64,000 bases of DNA, from positions 1-64,000 of the forward strand of contig NZ_WPCC01000004.1 in the NCBI RefSeq assembly GCF_009741925.1, in the 5' to 3' direction. The stretch comes from Natronomonas sp. CBA1123. Lineage in GTDB: Archaea; Halobacteriota; Halobacteria; Halobacteriales; Haloarculaceae. The notes beneath the pieces were generated by a model. The model was not told where the DNA came from and did no database searches. It saw nothing but the letters and a program-made list of their open reading frames with translations. The position numbers and the translations under genes are program-made. Below are positions 25,356-33,043 of this stretch, in pieces. Every line of letters starts with the position of its first letter. Position 1 is the first letter of the stretch.

Positions 25356-26059
25356 ATCGGCAACCGTTCGCGAAGGCCGTCTCCGTCTTCGACGTCGATG
25401 TCGATGCCGACTGTCTCTTCGAGCACCGCCGCGATTGCGCTCCGGGCTTCGGTGTCGACCGCGACCGCCGGATAATCAGCGTCGAACGTCGGTACCGTCG
25501 CCGCCGCGTCCGGGTGGGCCTCGGTCCGTGTCACGACCGTCGTCGAGTCGTCGACGCCGATATCGGCGAGTCGGTCCCACATCCTCGGAACGGCGTCTTC
25601 CGTTCTGGCCGCGTCACACACGACGGCGACGGCGTCGGCTGCGGTGGCTGCCGCGATGGCCTGATTGGCGCCGACCGGCGGCGTGTCGAGGAGTACGTGG
25701 TCGAAGGAACGCGTCGCTTCGTCGATTTTCCGCTCGAAGGCTTCGGCGGCCTCGGGCGTCTTCGCCCGTGCGAGGCGTTCGAACGGGGCGCGTGCCGGAC
25801 AGGTCGCGAGGCGGCCGGCACCGTCGATGTCGCGGTCGACGAGCGCCGTTTCCAGCGGTGGCTCTTCGAGACAGAGTGCCGTCATGTCGGGGTCGATGCG
25901 GCCGTGCGTCCGGTCGGCCAACCCCTGGGTGGCGTAGGCCGCATCGAGTATCGCCACGTCGTGGCCCTCGCCGGCCAACAGCGTTCCACATTCGAGCGTG
26001 AGTCGCGTCGTGCCGACGCCACCGGCGGCGCCGACGAACGCGAGCGTGTCGGTGGTCAC
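25352..26059 (-). CDS. MinD/ParA-like ATPase with degenerate Walker A (CpaE-like)
   Basis: A 235-residue SIMIBI-class protein. The N-terminal FVGAAGGVGTTRLTLECGTLL (about residues 8-28, shown in two parts by GAAGGVGTT and RLTLECG) is the deviant Walker A position, but the signature lysine of GKT is Thr here. DHVLLDTPPVGAN (about 119) is the Walker B region. CpaE/TadZ-type localisation proteins show the same loss and often do not hydrolyse ATP, so a positioning or regulatory role is more likely than an active ATPase. It sits alone, convergent with an unknown gene. Confidence 0.75.
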   Translation of the reverse strand: MTTDTLAFVGAAGGVGTTRLTLECGTLLAGEGHDVAILDAAYATQGLADRTHGRIDPDMTALCLEEPPLETALVDRDIDGAGRLATCPARAPFERLARAKTPEAAEAFERKIDEATRSFDHVLLDTPPVGANQAIAAATAADAVAVVCDAARTEDAVPRMWDRLADIGVDDSTTVVTRTEAHPDAAATVPTFDADYPAVAVDTEARSAIAAVLEETVGIDIDVEDGDGLRERLPI

Positions 26060-26123
26060 AGGATAGTTGCCCTCGTTATTTGTAAAAAATATTGCCGTTG
26101 GACGCGGAAAAACGGCGGTTCGT

Positions 26124-26972
26124 TCACCGGCCGCCGACCGGCGGGACGAGCAGGACGTTACAGTTCGCTCGGGCGGTCACGGACTCGGAGGTGCTCCCCA
26201 ACAGCAGCCGTCGGATACGGCTTCGGCCCCGAGAACCCATGAGAACGGTCGTCGGCTGGACTTCGGCTTCGGCGGCGAGAATCTCCTCGACGGCTTCTCC
26301 CTCCCGAACCATCGTCGTCACCTCGATGCCTTTCTCGCGGAGCCGTTCGGCGAGGGCTTCGAGTTTCTCTTCGGCGTCCTCGACGCCCGGAGCGCCGCTT
26401 CGGCGCTCTGGTGGGCGGACGTGTAGCAGCGTCGCCTCTTGGGTCGCCTCCTCGAGGTACCGGAACTGCTCGAAGGCGTGTTCGGCGTTCTCAGAGAAGT
26501 CCGTCGCGTAGAGCACGCGCCGGAAGAGGTGTTCGTTGACGACCTCGTGGTGGTCGTCGTCTTCGGCGATGCGCTGAATCAAAAGCGGCCGACCCGCAGT
26601 CCTGGCGACGTTGCGCGTCGTCCCGCCGATGAAGCGCTCCCGGAGGGGACTCTTCCCGCGGGAACCGACGATAATCAGGTCGGCCTTGATTTGGTCGGCC
26701 AACCCGTTGATGCGTCGGTGTGGCGTCCCTCTGACGACGTGGGTCTCGACGTCGAAGCCCTCCTCTTCGAGCAGTCGCCGTTGCCGTTCGAGGGCGGCTT
26801 TCGTCTGTTTGCCGATGTCGCTGCCCGGCATGCCCGTCGTCACGTTCGGGCTGGTGACGTTGAGCAGGTGGATTTCGGTTATCCCGTAGCGGCCCAAACA
26901 CTCGAGGCACACCCGGGAGCTCATCGCCGTCTCGATGGAATCGGAGAGGTCGGTTGCGTATACGGCTCGCAT
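26124..26972 (-). CDS. Tandem universal stress protein (UspA x2)
   Basis: A 282-residue protein made of two UspA domains (about 1-145 and 150-282). Each has the ATP-binding signature G-x2-G-x9-G-S/T: GSRGKSPLRERFIGGT near 117-132 and GSRGRSRIRRLLLGST near 250-265. The tandem arrangement forms an internal dimer. These proteins respond to stress and energy state. The start MRAVYATDLSDS was chosen because it is the canonical UspA opening. It is divergent from a second tandem UspA gene across a 129-bp region holding an inverted repeat. Confidence 0.9.
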   Translation of the reverse strand: MRAVYATDLSDSIETAMSSRVCLECLGRYGITEIHLLNVTSPNVTTGMPGSDIGKQTKAALERQRRLLEEEGFDVETHVVRGTPHRRINGLADQIKADLIIVGSRGKSPLRERFIGGTTRNVARTAGRPLLIQRIAEDDDHHEVVNEHLFRRVLYATDFSENAEHAFEQFRYLEEATQEATLLHVRPPERRSGAPGVEDAEEKLEALAERLREKGIEVTTMVREGEAVEEILAAEAEVQPTTVLMGSRGRSRIRRLLLGSTSESVTARANCNVLLVPPVGGR

Positions 26973-26999
26973 GAGTGACGGTTCGGGCTGTGTGAATAT

Positions 27000-27024
27000 A
27001 ATATTGTCCCAAATTCCCAATATT
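27000..27024. promoter_or_regulatory. Inverted repeat between divergent usp genes
   Basis: AATATTG (27000-27006) and CAATATT (27018-27024) are perfect 7-bp arms around an 11-nt spacer, lying in AT-rich DNA between the starts of the two UspA genes (26972 and 27102). It could be a shared operator or simply overlapping TATA elements on both strands. Confidence 0.4.
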
Positions 27025-27101
27025 CTGGATTCGTGGGGGTGGCCGGCGAGCGTCCGTGACGGCCCCCCTTTGTTTTGGTCCTCGCTTACGATAGCCGACG
27101 T

Positions 27102-27990
27102 ATGTACGACCGAATCCTCTTTCCGACCGACGGAAGCGACGGAGCGACGCGCGTCCTCGACCACGTCCTCGACATCGCGTCGGCCCACGGGGCGACGGTG
27201 CATCTGCTCAACGTGGCCGACACGACGCGGGATAGCCTCGTCCGGATTCGGGGTGAGGTCGTCGACGTGCTCGAACAGGAGGGCGAGGACGTCCTCGAAG
27301 ACGTGACCGAGCGTGCCGGGGCGCGCGGCGTCGAGACGGTGTCGACCGTCGTACAGGGCGAACCGTACCGGACCATCGTCGAGTACGCCGACGAGTACGA
27401 CATCGACCTCATCGTCATGCCGACGCACGGTCGGAGTGGCCTCGAACGGCTGCTGCTCGGGAGCACCACCGAACGGGTCGTCAGGCGGGCCGAGGTGCCC
27501 GTGCTCACGGTTCGTCCCGACGCCGACGGGCCCCTCCGGTACCCCTACCGGGGGGGTGGCCGTCCCGACCGACGGCAGCGAGGGGGCCAACGGGGCGCTC
27601 TCGGTGGCCGCCGACGTGGCCACAGAGGCGGAAGCCGCCCTGTACGTGCTGTCGGTCATCACCTACCAGTCGCTCGGCATTGACGTCCGAAGCGATATCC
27701 AAAGTGCGATGCTGGAGGAGAGCGCCGAGGACATCGTCGAGGAGGCGACAGCATTCGCCGAAGCGGCGGGCGTCGAGGACGTCCGTGGTGCCGTCGAGTA
27801 CGGGTCGTCGGTCCACGAGGCCGTCCTCGAGTTCCTCGAGGAACGGGAGGTCGACCTCGTCGTCGTCGGCACCCACGGCCGGACCGGGTTCGACCGATAC
27901 CTCCTCGGGAGCGTTGCGGAGTCACTGCTCCGAACGTCGCCGGTGCCCGTGTTGACGGTTCGACCGCCGGAACCCGAAGACAGCGACTGA
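27102..27990 (+). pseudogene. Tandem universal stress protein, frameshifted
   Basis: A second two-domain UspA protein. Domain 1 begins MYDRILFPTDGSDGATRVLD and carries GRSGLERLLLGSTTERVVR near residue 118. Between domains a run of seven G at 27550-27556 shifts the frame; with six G it continues RGVAVPTDGSEGANGALSVA into domain 2, which ends with the signature GRTGFDRYLLGSVAESLLR. The intact protein would be about 295 residues. As with the other lesions in this window it sits in a homopolymer, so the gene is probably functional in the organism. Confidence 0.85.
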
Positions 27991-28053
27991 GCGTCGGCGA
28001 CAGCGCTCTCCGTCGAGGCTGACCTTCTTTGCCCCCGGTACCGATACCGAGAC

Positions 28054-29532
28054 ATGGAACTGGAGACGGAGCCGTTCGACCTCGATACGGCGACGCCGAC
28101 GGTCGTCATCCACCGCGAGGACGCCGAGGCGCTGGGCGTCCACGCGATGGAGCGCGTCGAGTTATCGGACGGTACGGGAACGACGGTCGGTGTGGTGAAG
28201 GTGACTACCGAACTGATAGAGCCAGGAACCATCGGCGTGACGCGACCGCTGATGCATCTCGAAGGTTCGGTCGACGTTCGGCTGTCGCCGACCCCGCAGT
28301 CGACGCGGTACGTCCGGCGAAAACTCGAAGACATCGAACTCGACCACACCGAAATCCGCAGTATCGTCCAGGACATCTACCACGACCGCTTGACCGACAT
28401 CGAGTTGACGGCCTACGTCTGTGGCCTCCAGGCCAACGGCCTCTCGCTCGAGGAGACGACCTCACTGACCGAGTGTATGGCGGACGTGGGCAGTCGAATC
28501 AGGTGGGACGACGCGGTCATCGCGGACAAACACTGTATCGGCGGCGTCCCGGGCAACCGGACGACGCCCATCATCGTCGCCATCGTCGCGGCCGCCGGCG
28601 TGAAGATTCCGAAGACCTCCTCGCGGGCGATTACCTCGCCAGCGGGGACGGCCGACACGATGGAGGTGTTCTGTAACGTCGAGTTGGGCCAGTCGGAAAT
28701 CGAGGCCGTCGTTCGGAACGTCAACGGCTGTGTCGCCTGGGGCGGTGCGGTCGACCTCTCGCCGGTCGACGACCGCATCATCGAAGTCGAGACGCCGCTG
28801 TCGCTGGACCCGGAGGGGCAGGTCATCGCGTCGGTGCTCTCGAAGAAACGCAGCGCCGGCTCGACCCACGTCGTCGTCGACATACCCTACGGCGAGAGCG
28901 CGAAGGTGGTGAGTCTCGCGGAGGCCCGTCGACTCTCTCGTGGGTTCAAACGGGTCGGCGAGCACCTCGACGTTCGCATCGAGTGTGCCATCACGCGGGG
29001 TGACGGACCTATCGGTCGGGGCATCGGGCCGGCGCTGGAGGCCCGCGAGGTGCTCGCGGTCCTCGAAGGCGACGGCCCCTCCGACCTCCGCTCGAAGAGC
29101 GTCGAGTTGGCGTCGATACTGCTGGAGCGCTGTGGCGTCGACACCGACGCCGAGATGTTACTCGAATCGGGTCGCGCCCTCGAGGCGTTCCGCGACATCA
29201 TCGAGGCGCAGGGCGGTGACCGGGACGTGACTCGGGAGGACATCGAAATCGGCTCACTGACCGAGACTGTCGTCGCCAAACGGGACGGCGTGGTGACGAA
29301 CGCCGACAACGGGGTGTTGGCCGAACTCGGCCGCCGGGCCGGAGCGCCGAAGGACAAAGGTGCGGGCGTGGAGTTGCACGTCACTACCGGCGAGGCGGTC
29401 GACTTGGGCGACCCGCTGTTGACGATTCACGCCGAGTCGGCGGCGAAACGCGACGACGCGGCGGCGCTGGAGGCCCGCGCCGATGTCTTCCGGATTCGCC
29501 GCCCCGAGGAGATGGTCATCGAAAAACTGTAG
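28054..29532 (+). CDS. deoA: AMP phosphorylase
   Basis: Converts nucleoside 5'-monophosphates and phosphate to base and ribose 1,5-bisphosphate, the first step of the archaeal NMP degradation route that feeds ribose-1,5-bisphosphate isomerase and form III RubisCO. The 492-residue protein has the archaeal N-terminal extension (about 1-85), then a thymidine-phosphorylase fold. ADKHCIGGVPGNRTTPI (about 157-173) is the phosphate/pentose motif, followed by KTSSRAITSPAGTADTMEV. Length and extension distinguish it from ordinary thymidine phosphorylase. The isomerase and RubisCO are not in this window. Confidence 0.92.
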   Translation: MELETEPFDLDTATPTVVIHREDAEALGVHAMERVELSDGTGTTVGVVKVTTELIEPGTIGVTRPLMHLEGSVDVRLSPTPQSTRYVRRKLEDIELDHTEIRSIVQDIYHDRLTDIELTAYVCGLQANGLSLEETTSLTECMADVGSRIRWDDAVIADKHCIGGVPGNRTTPIIVAIVAAAGVKIPKTSSRAITSPAGTADTMEVFCNVELGQSEIEAVVRNVNGCVAWGGAVDLSPVDDRIIEVETPLSLDPEGQVIASVLSKKRSAGSTHVVVDIPYGESAKVVSLAEARRLSRGFKRVGEHLDVRIECAITRGDGPIGRGIGPALEAREVLAVLEGDGPSDLRSKSVELASILLERCGVDTDAEMLLESGRALEAFRDIIEAQGGDRDVTREDIEIGSLTETVVAKRDGVVTNADNGVLAELGRRAGAPKDKGAGVELHVTTGEAVDLGDPLLTIHAESAAKRDDAAALEARADVFRIRRPEEMVIEKL

Positions 29533-29644
29533 CCGACGGACGCTCCGAGTATCGTCCGCCGGCCGGTTGATGTCCCATTACTCTCCAACGTCTGTTTGGA
29601 AATGTATCAATCAATAACCAATTATATGTTATTTCGACCTAGAT

Positions 29645-29684
29645 AACTATTTATTATAGTTGTGAGTACGTAAAATTTGGAGGT
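29645..29684 (+). promoter_or_regulatory. Promoter dyad and strong Shine-Dalgarno before five-gene cluster
   Basis: In an AT-rich interval, AACTAT (29645-29650) and ATAGTT (29656-29661) form an inverted repeat around TTATT, overlapping a TATA-like stretch. A perfect GGAGGT at 29679-29684 stands seven nt before the ATG at 29692. Such a strong ribosome site is unusual for haloarchaeal first genes, many of which are leaderless. It fixes the start and implies a leadered message. Confidence 0.5.
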
Positions 29685-29691
29685 ACAAACA

Positions 29692-30222
29692 ATGTCAGTC
29701 GGACAAGAACTACTAGACGTGCCGCTTCCCGAGATGGTTGCCAGCCTCGGTCAGGGTATCGCCGACGCACAGCATCAACTCGACATGAACTCGGTGGAGG
29801 TCGCAAAGACCCTCGCCGAAACGGAAATCGAGGTCGTGCCCGCGATAACTCGCACTATCAACGCCGACGGGAGCGTCGATTACGACTCCGCGGACGCTAT
29901 CGACGTTTCCCTGCTGCAGGCCGGGATGTTCCCGACGTTCTATCAGTTCTCCGAGGCGACTATCGAGGTCGAGATGGACATCAAGACTACCACGTCGACG
30001 GAGACGCAGGTAGACGTAAGCGCCAGCGGCAAGGTCGGGTTCGGTCTCTGGAGCGCCCGCATCGACACCGACGTGAGTCACAACCGGAAGTTCGGCAAGG
30101 AGGTCCACGGCACGAGCAGGCTGGTGACGAAGATGCAGCCGGTTCCGGAACCGCCGTACCTGTTCCCGGAAGTCGAAACCGTCGACAATCGGCCGTCGGG
30201 CGACGGCGAGACCGAAGCCTGA
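29692..30222 (+). CDS. Module protein A of the five-gene cluster (unknown)
   Basis: A 176-residue acidic protein starting MSVGQELLDVPLPEMVASLG. It has an N-terminal helical module GIADAQHQLDMNSVEVAKTL (about residues 19-38) and then VVPAITRTI. The next segment, TFYQFSEATIEVEMDIKTTTS, begins a beta-rich half that includes the aromatic FGLWSARIDTDVS and a KMQPVPEPP close to the end. No signal peptide or membrane segment is visible. The same layout recurs in the next two products, marking a paralogous family. I do not recognise it. A structural or scaffold role in an oligomer is possible, and that is speculation. Confidence 0.8.
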   Translation: MSVGQELLDVPLPEMVASLGQGIADAQHQLDMNSVEVAKTLAETEIEVVPAITRTINADGSVDYDSADAIDVSLLQAGMFPTFYQFSEATIEVEMDIKTTTSTETQVDVSASGKVGFGLWSARIDTDVSHNRKFGKEVHGTSRLVTKMQPVPEPPYLFPEVETVDNRPSGDGETEA

Positions 30223-30270
30223 ACCACCCGAATCTCGCATTTCCCACGCTTACCACCCGAAACTGTCACC

Positions 30271-30810
30271 ATGCCAATTCGACCGTCGGACCTACAACAT
30301 CGAGGTACCGCTCACACACAGCCGGTTCGCGAAGAGCTTGACGTCCCGTTCGACGACCTGCTATACCTACTCGCGGAGGGAATCGCCAGCGCACAGACGA
30401 AACTCGACCTCTCGACGGCCGAACTGCTCGAAACCCTCGCGGAGACCGAAGTCGACGTCGTCCCGCAACTCACCCGCCGAATCGACGAACACGGCGGGGT
30501 CGAGACCGAATCGGCCGCCACCGAATCGCGGTCGCTGCTCGAACTCGGCTTTACACCGACTCGCTATCAGTTCTCGGAAGCCACCCTCGAGGTCGGTGTC
30601 GACATCCGATTCAGCGAGGAAGGCGAACGCGAAAGCGAGTCCGAAGGGCGACGTCTCGGGCTCCGCGCGGGCACCTACGAGGTGACCGAACAGCGCAAAT
30701 ACGACCGCGAGGTCGAGGCGAACGCACGAATCAACGCGCGACTCCAGCCGGTTCCACTCCCCGTCGAGTTGTCGCCCACCGAGACGCGTGACACTCCGGA
30801 GGGTGAGTGA
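30271..30810 (+). CDS. Module protein B of the five-gene cluster (unknown)
   Basis: A 179-residue paralogue of the preceding protein. After a 20-residue N-terminal tail it shows GIASAQTKLDLSTAELLETL (about residues 37-56), VVPQLTRRID and RYQFSEATLEVGVDIRF (about 96-112). EQRKYDREVEANARINARLQ is followed by PVPLPVELSP. A charged stretch rich in Glu and Arg (ERESESEGRR) replaces the short linker of protein A. The 48-nt gap to the previous gene and the TGATG overlap with the next one indicate one transcript. Confidence 0.8.
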   Translation: MPIRPSDLQHRGTAHTQPVREELDVPFDDLLYLLAEGIASAQTKLDLSTAELLETLAETEVDVVPQLTRRIDEHGGVETESAATESRSLLELGFTPTRYQFSEATLEVGVDIRFSEEGERESESEGRRLGLRAGTYEVTEQRKYDREVEANARINARLQPVPLPVELSPTETRDTPEGE

Positions 30811-31199
30811 TGTCGACCGAGCAGTGGGCCTCCAGACCGCTGAAGGAGTTCATTCGGTCGCTGGCCGTCTCCGTCGCGGAGGGGCAAGAGGAGTTGGACC
30901 GTCGGACGATGCGGGTCCAGCGGGAACTCGAACGTGCCGCCGAGAGCGGCGAACTCGACGTCCAGATGGACGCCTCGTGGCTCCGGTTTTCAGAGGTCGA
31001 AGCCGACCTCCAAATCGCCGTCTCCATCGAGGGCGAGGAGATTCGCGACGACAGCGGGACGGTCCGTGGCTACCGCCCGAAACTCGGGGCGACGCCAGTC
31101 AACCCCCGCTCCCGGAGTCAGTTCGACATCGACGCGGAAATGACAAGCGAGGTGACCGTGCGTATGGTCCCTGTTCCCCCGGAGCGTCGACAGTCATGA
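30810..31199 (+). CDS. Module protein C of the five-gene cluster (unknown)
   Basis: A 129-residue shorter member of the same family. It opens MSTEQWASRPLKEFIRSLAV and carries SVAEGQEELDRRTMRVQREL (about residues 21-40) aligned with the helical module of A and B. WLRFSEVEADLQIAVSI (about 58-74) aligns with the YQFSEATIEVEMDI segment. The end again has MVPVPPE, like the QPVPEPP and QPVPLP of A and B. The ATG at 30810 shares a base with the previous stop; a GTG three bases upstream is less likely. Confidence 0.78.
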   Translation: MSTEQWASRPLKEFIRSLAVSVAEGQEELDRRTMRVQRELERAAESGELDVQMDASWLRFSEVEADLQIAVSIEGEEIRDDSGTVRGYRPKLGATPVNPRSRSQFDIDAEMTSEVTVRMVPVPPERRQS

Positions 31200-32173
31200 G
31201 CGGTAAGAAGTTTCCGACCGACGACCGCCGATACGTGAGTGCCCGGTCGTTTCAACTCGAAGAGATTCCGCAGGTCGAAACGAAGAAACTCGAAACCATC
31301 GAGCGGGCGGCCATCGAACGCGCTGTCAGCGAACGCGAAGCCATCATCCAGAACCTCCAGACGGACGTTCTGGAGATTCGTGGCGAGCGAAACGCCCTCG
31401 AAAGTCAACTCTCTCGTCTGGAGTCCGAGCGCGACGACCTCCGAGACCGCATCCAGCAACTCGAAGTCGAGCGCCCGAAACTCGAACCGAAGACGGTGTT
31501 TTCGAACCTCGGGTCGGCCGTCGGGGACGTACGGACGGAACTCGATGCGGCCAACTACACCATAGACGACGTGGCGTTTTCGCTCAAAGCCAACGTGATA
31601 CAGGACAACGACGGGATTCGGCTGCACTTGCCGTCGCTCGACGAGCGGTTCGCAAGCGAGAACCTGAGTGAAATCTCCTTCCGGGTCCGTGCGGGCGACT
31701 CAGAGCCGGAGGGCCCGGAAGCCGACTACAGCGAGGTGCCGGACCTCCTGGGAACCGACTTGGAGACGGCGAGAGGGCGACTGAACCGGGCCGGACTCTC
31801 CGTCGGGGAGGTCACGACGGTGGAAGACGCCACGTCGCCGCCGAACGCCGTCGTCGACCAGTTCCCCGAACCGTACGCCCTCGCACCACCGGAGGCCCCG
31901 GTCGATTTGACGGTCGCCGACGAACGCCACGTCGAGGACGCCGACTCGGATGCCGACTCCGAACCGACGGAACCAACCGAGAAACAGCCGTCGGAATCGC
32001 TTGAGGCCATCGACGGCATCGGGCCGACGTACGCAGAGCGCCTGCGCGATGCGGGCGTCGCCGGCGTCGCGGCGCTGGCGGAGATGGACCCCAAAGCGGT
32101 CGCCGAAATCGCTAACACCTCCAACAGTCGGGCCGAGTCGTGGGTCGAACAGGCGCGGTCGATGCTGACGTGA
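31196..32173 (+). CDS. Coiled-coil, PASTA and helix-hairpin-helix protein
   Basis: A 325-residue protein with no signal or membrane helix. Residues about 20-98 form a coiled coil (for example SQLSRLESERDDLRDRIQQL). A beta-type region follows at about 100-160 (VFSNLGSAVGDVRTEL, VAFSLKANVIQDNDG) that echoes the beta half of proteins A-C. Residues about 178-240 match a PASTA domain (VPDLLGTDLETARGRLNRAG, then PNAVVDQFPEP). After an acidic linker, residues about 268-325 are a helix-hairpin-helix bundle (IDGIGPTYAERLRDAGV). PASTA is normally outside bacterial cells on PknB-type kinases, so a cytosolic archaeal use is unusual. The ATGA overlap couples it to protein C. Confidence 0.8.
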   Translation: MSGKKFPTDDRRYVSARSFQLEEIPQVETKKLETIERAAIERAVSEREAIIQNLQTDVLEIRGERNALESQLSRLESERDDLRDRIQQLEVERPKLEPKTVFSNLGSAVGDVRTELDAANYTIDDVAFSLKANVIQDNDGIRLHLPSLDERFASENLSEISFRVRAGDSEPEGPEADYSEVPDLLGTDLETARGRLNRAGLSVGEVTTVEDATSPPNAVVDQFPEPYALAPPEAPVDLTVADERHVEDADSDADSEPTEPTEKQPSESLEAIDGIGPTYAERLRDAGVAGVAALAEMDPKAVAEIANTSNSRAESWVEQARSMLT

Positions 32174-32481
32174 CGATGGATATGGCAGAGCGGTTCGGCG
32201 CCGACATCACCGTCGAGGGGCCGGCGTCGGATGTCGTCGGAACGTTCCTCGTGAAACGCCCCGAAAACGTCGACCACGACCAGTTCATGGTCGGATTGCT
32301 CGGTGCCATCGGTTCTCCCGACCGACTCGTGATGCACCACCGTTCGGGGTTTGCGGTCGTCGTGCTACTATATGGCCGAGCCCAGCGGCTGAAAGCGTAT
32401 CCGTGGGTGGAAACGGTCGGTGGCATCCGATTCGACCCAGAGCGCTTTGCGGCGGTGACTGGGACCTCCGCCCCGCTTTGA
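32170..32481 (+). CDS. Small protein ending the five-gene cluster (possible I9-like)
   Basis: A protein of 101-103 residues; GTG at 32170 (GTGA overlap with the previous stop) is favoured, ATG at 32176 is an alternative. The pattern GTFLVKRPENVDHDQFMV, then HRSGFAVVVLLYGRAQRLK and YPWVETVGGIRFD, recalls the inhibitor I9/subtilisin propeptide fold (strand, helix, GFA strand, helix, P-x-V strand). This is a weak visual similarity. No subtilase gene is nearby. It is the last plus-strand gene before the convergent HIT gene, which is three bases away. Confidence 0.6.
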   Translation: MTMDMAERFGADITVEGPASDVVGTFLVKRPENVDHDQFMVGLLGAIGSPDRLVMHHRSGFAVVVLLYGRAQRLKAYPWVETVGGIRFDPERFAAVTGTSAPL

Positions 32482-32483
32482 GG

Positions 32484-32912
32484 TCATTCCGCGGCGTCGC
32501 CGATGTCGGCGGCGATGGTGTCCAACTCCTCGTCGGAGAGTTCCGGTAGCGTTCGGACGATTGAGTGGACGGCGCCGCCGCCGTCGCCGTCGAATCGCGG
32601 GACGAGATGGCCGTGGACGTGGGGGACCTCCTGGCCGGCGGCGTCACCGTCGTTCATGCCGACCGTGACGCCGTCGGCGTCGACGGCCGCCTCGACGGCC
32701 GAGGTGAGTCGGCCGAGCGTCTCGAAGACGGCATCCCTGTCGGCCGCCGGCAAATCGGAGACGCGTTCGTGGTGGTTCTTAGGAATAACCAACGTGTGTC
32801 CGCGTGCGAGCGGATTGGCGTCGAGAAACGCCAGTACGTCGTCGTCCTCGTAGACGGTTCGCGCCGGAATTTCGCCGTCGATGATGCGACAGAAAATACA
32901 GTCGTCGGTCAT
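32484..32912 (-). CDS. HIT family nucleotide-binding hydrolase
   Basis: A 142-residue histidine-triad protein. The catalytic HVHGH is at residues 98-102, and CIFCRIIDGEIPARTVYE at 5-22 is the N-terminal signature with a CxxC that may bind zinc with His residues. PKNHHERVSDLP is typical of Hint/HIT proteins, which hydrolyse nucleoside phosphoramidates or dinucleoside polyphosphates. The start MTDDCIFC is chosen over one ten residues upstream. It is convergent with the five-gene cluster and diverges from the transporter cluster. Confidence 0.92.
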   Translation of the reverse strand: MTDDCIFCRIIDGEIPARTVYEDDDVLAFLDANPLARGHTLVIPKNHHERVSDLPAADRDAVFETLGRLTSAVEAAVDADGVTVGMNDGDAAGQEVPHVHGHLVPRFDGDGGGAVHSIVRTLPELSDEELDTIAADIGDAAE

Positions 32913-32965
32913 GTTCCCGGTTTCTTCGAGGAGCGTCATCAATCTTGGCTCCAGTTACTTTTGTA

Positions 32966-33038
32966 CTTTTATACGGGCATATTAGGTTGTTTATAGGGGT
33001 AAAGAATAAACCGCATTCCTACGAACGGTTGTTTCGTA
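32966..33038 (+). promoter_or_regulatory. Promoter region of the transporter cluster
   Basis: An AT-rich interval with a TATA-like ACTTTTATAC near 32966-32975 (about 70 nt before the gene) and two small inverted repeats: GTTTAT...ATAAAC near 32989-33010 and TACGAA (33020-33025) with TTCGTA (33033-33038). The second lies only five nt from the ATG, where a bound regulator or a hairpin could limit translation. Confidence 0.4.
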
Positions 33039-33043
33039 ACGCC

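Noticed and set aside
29692-32481. Gas-vesicle or toxin-antitoxin reading of the five-gene cluster
   Set aside because: No GvpA/GvpF-type sequence, toxin fold, or antitoxin DNA-binding motif is visible, so naming it as either would be unsupported.
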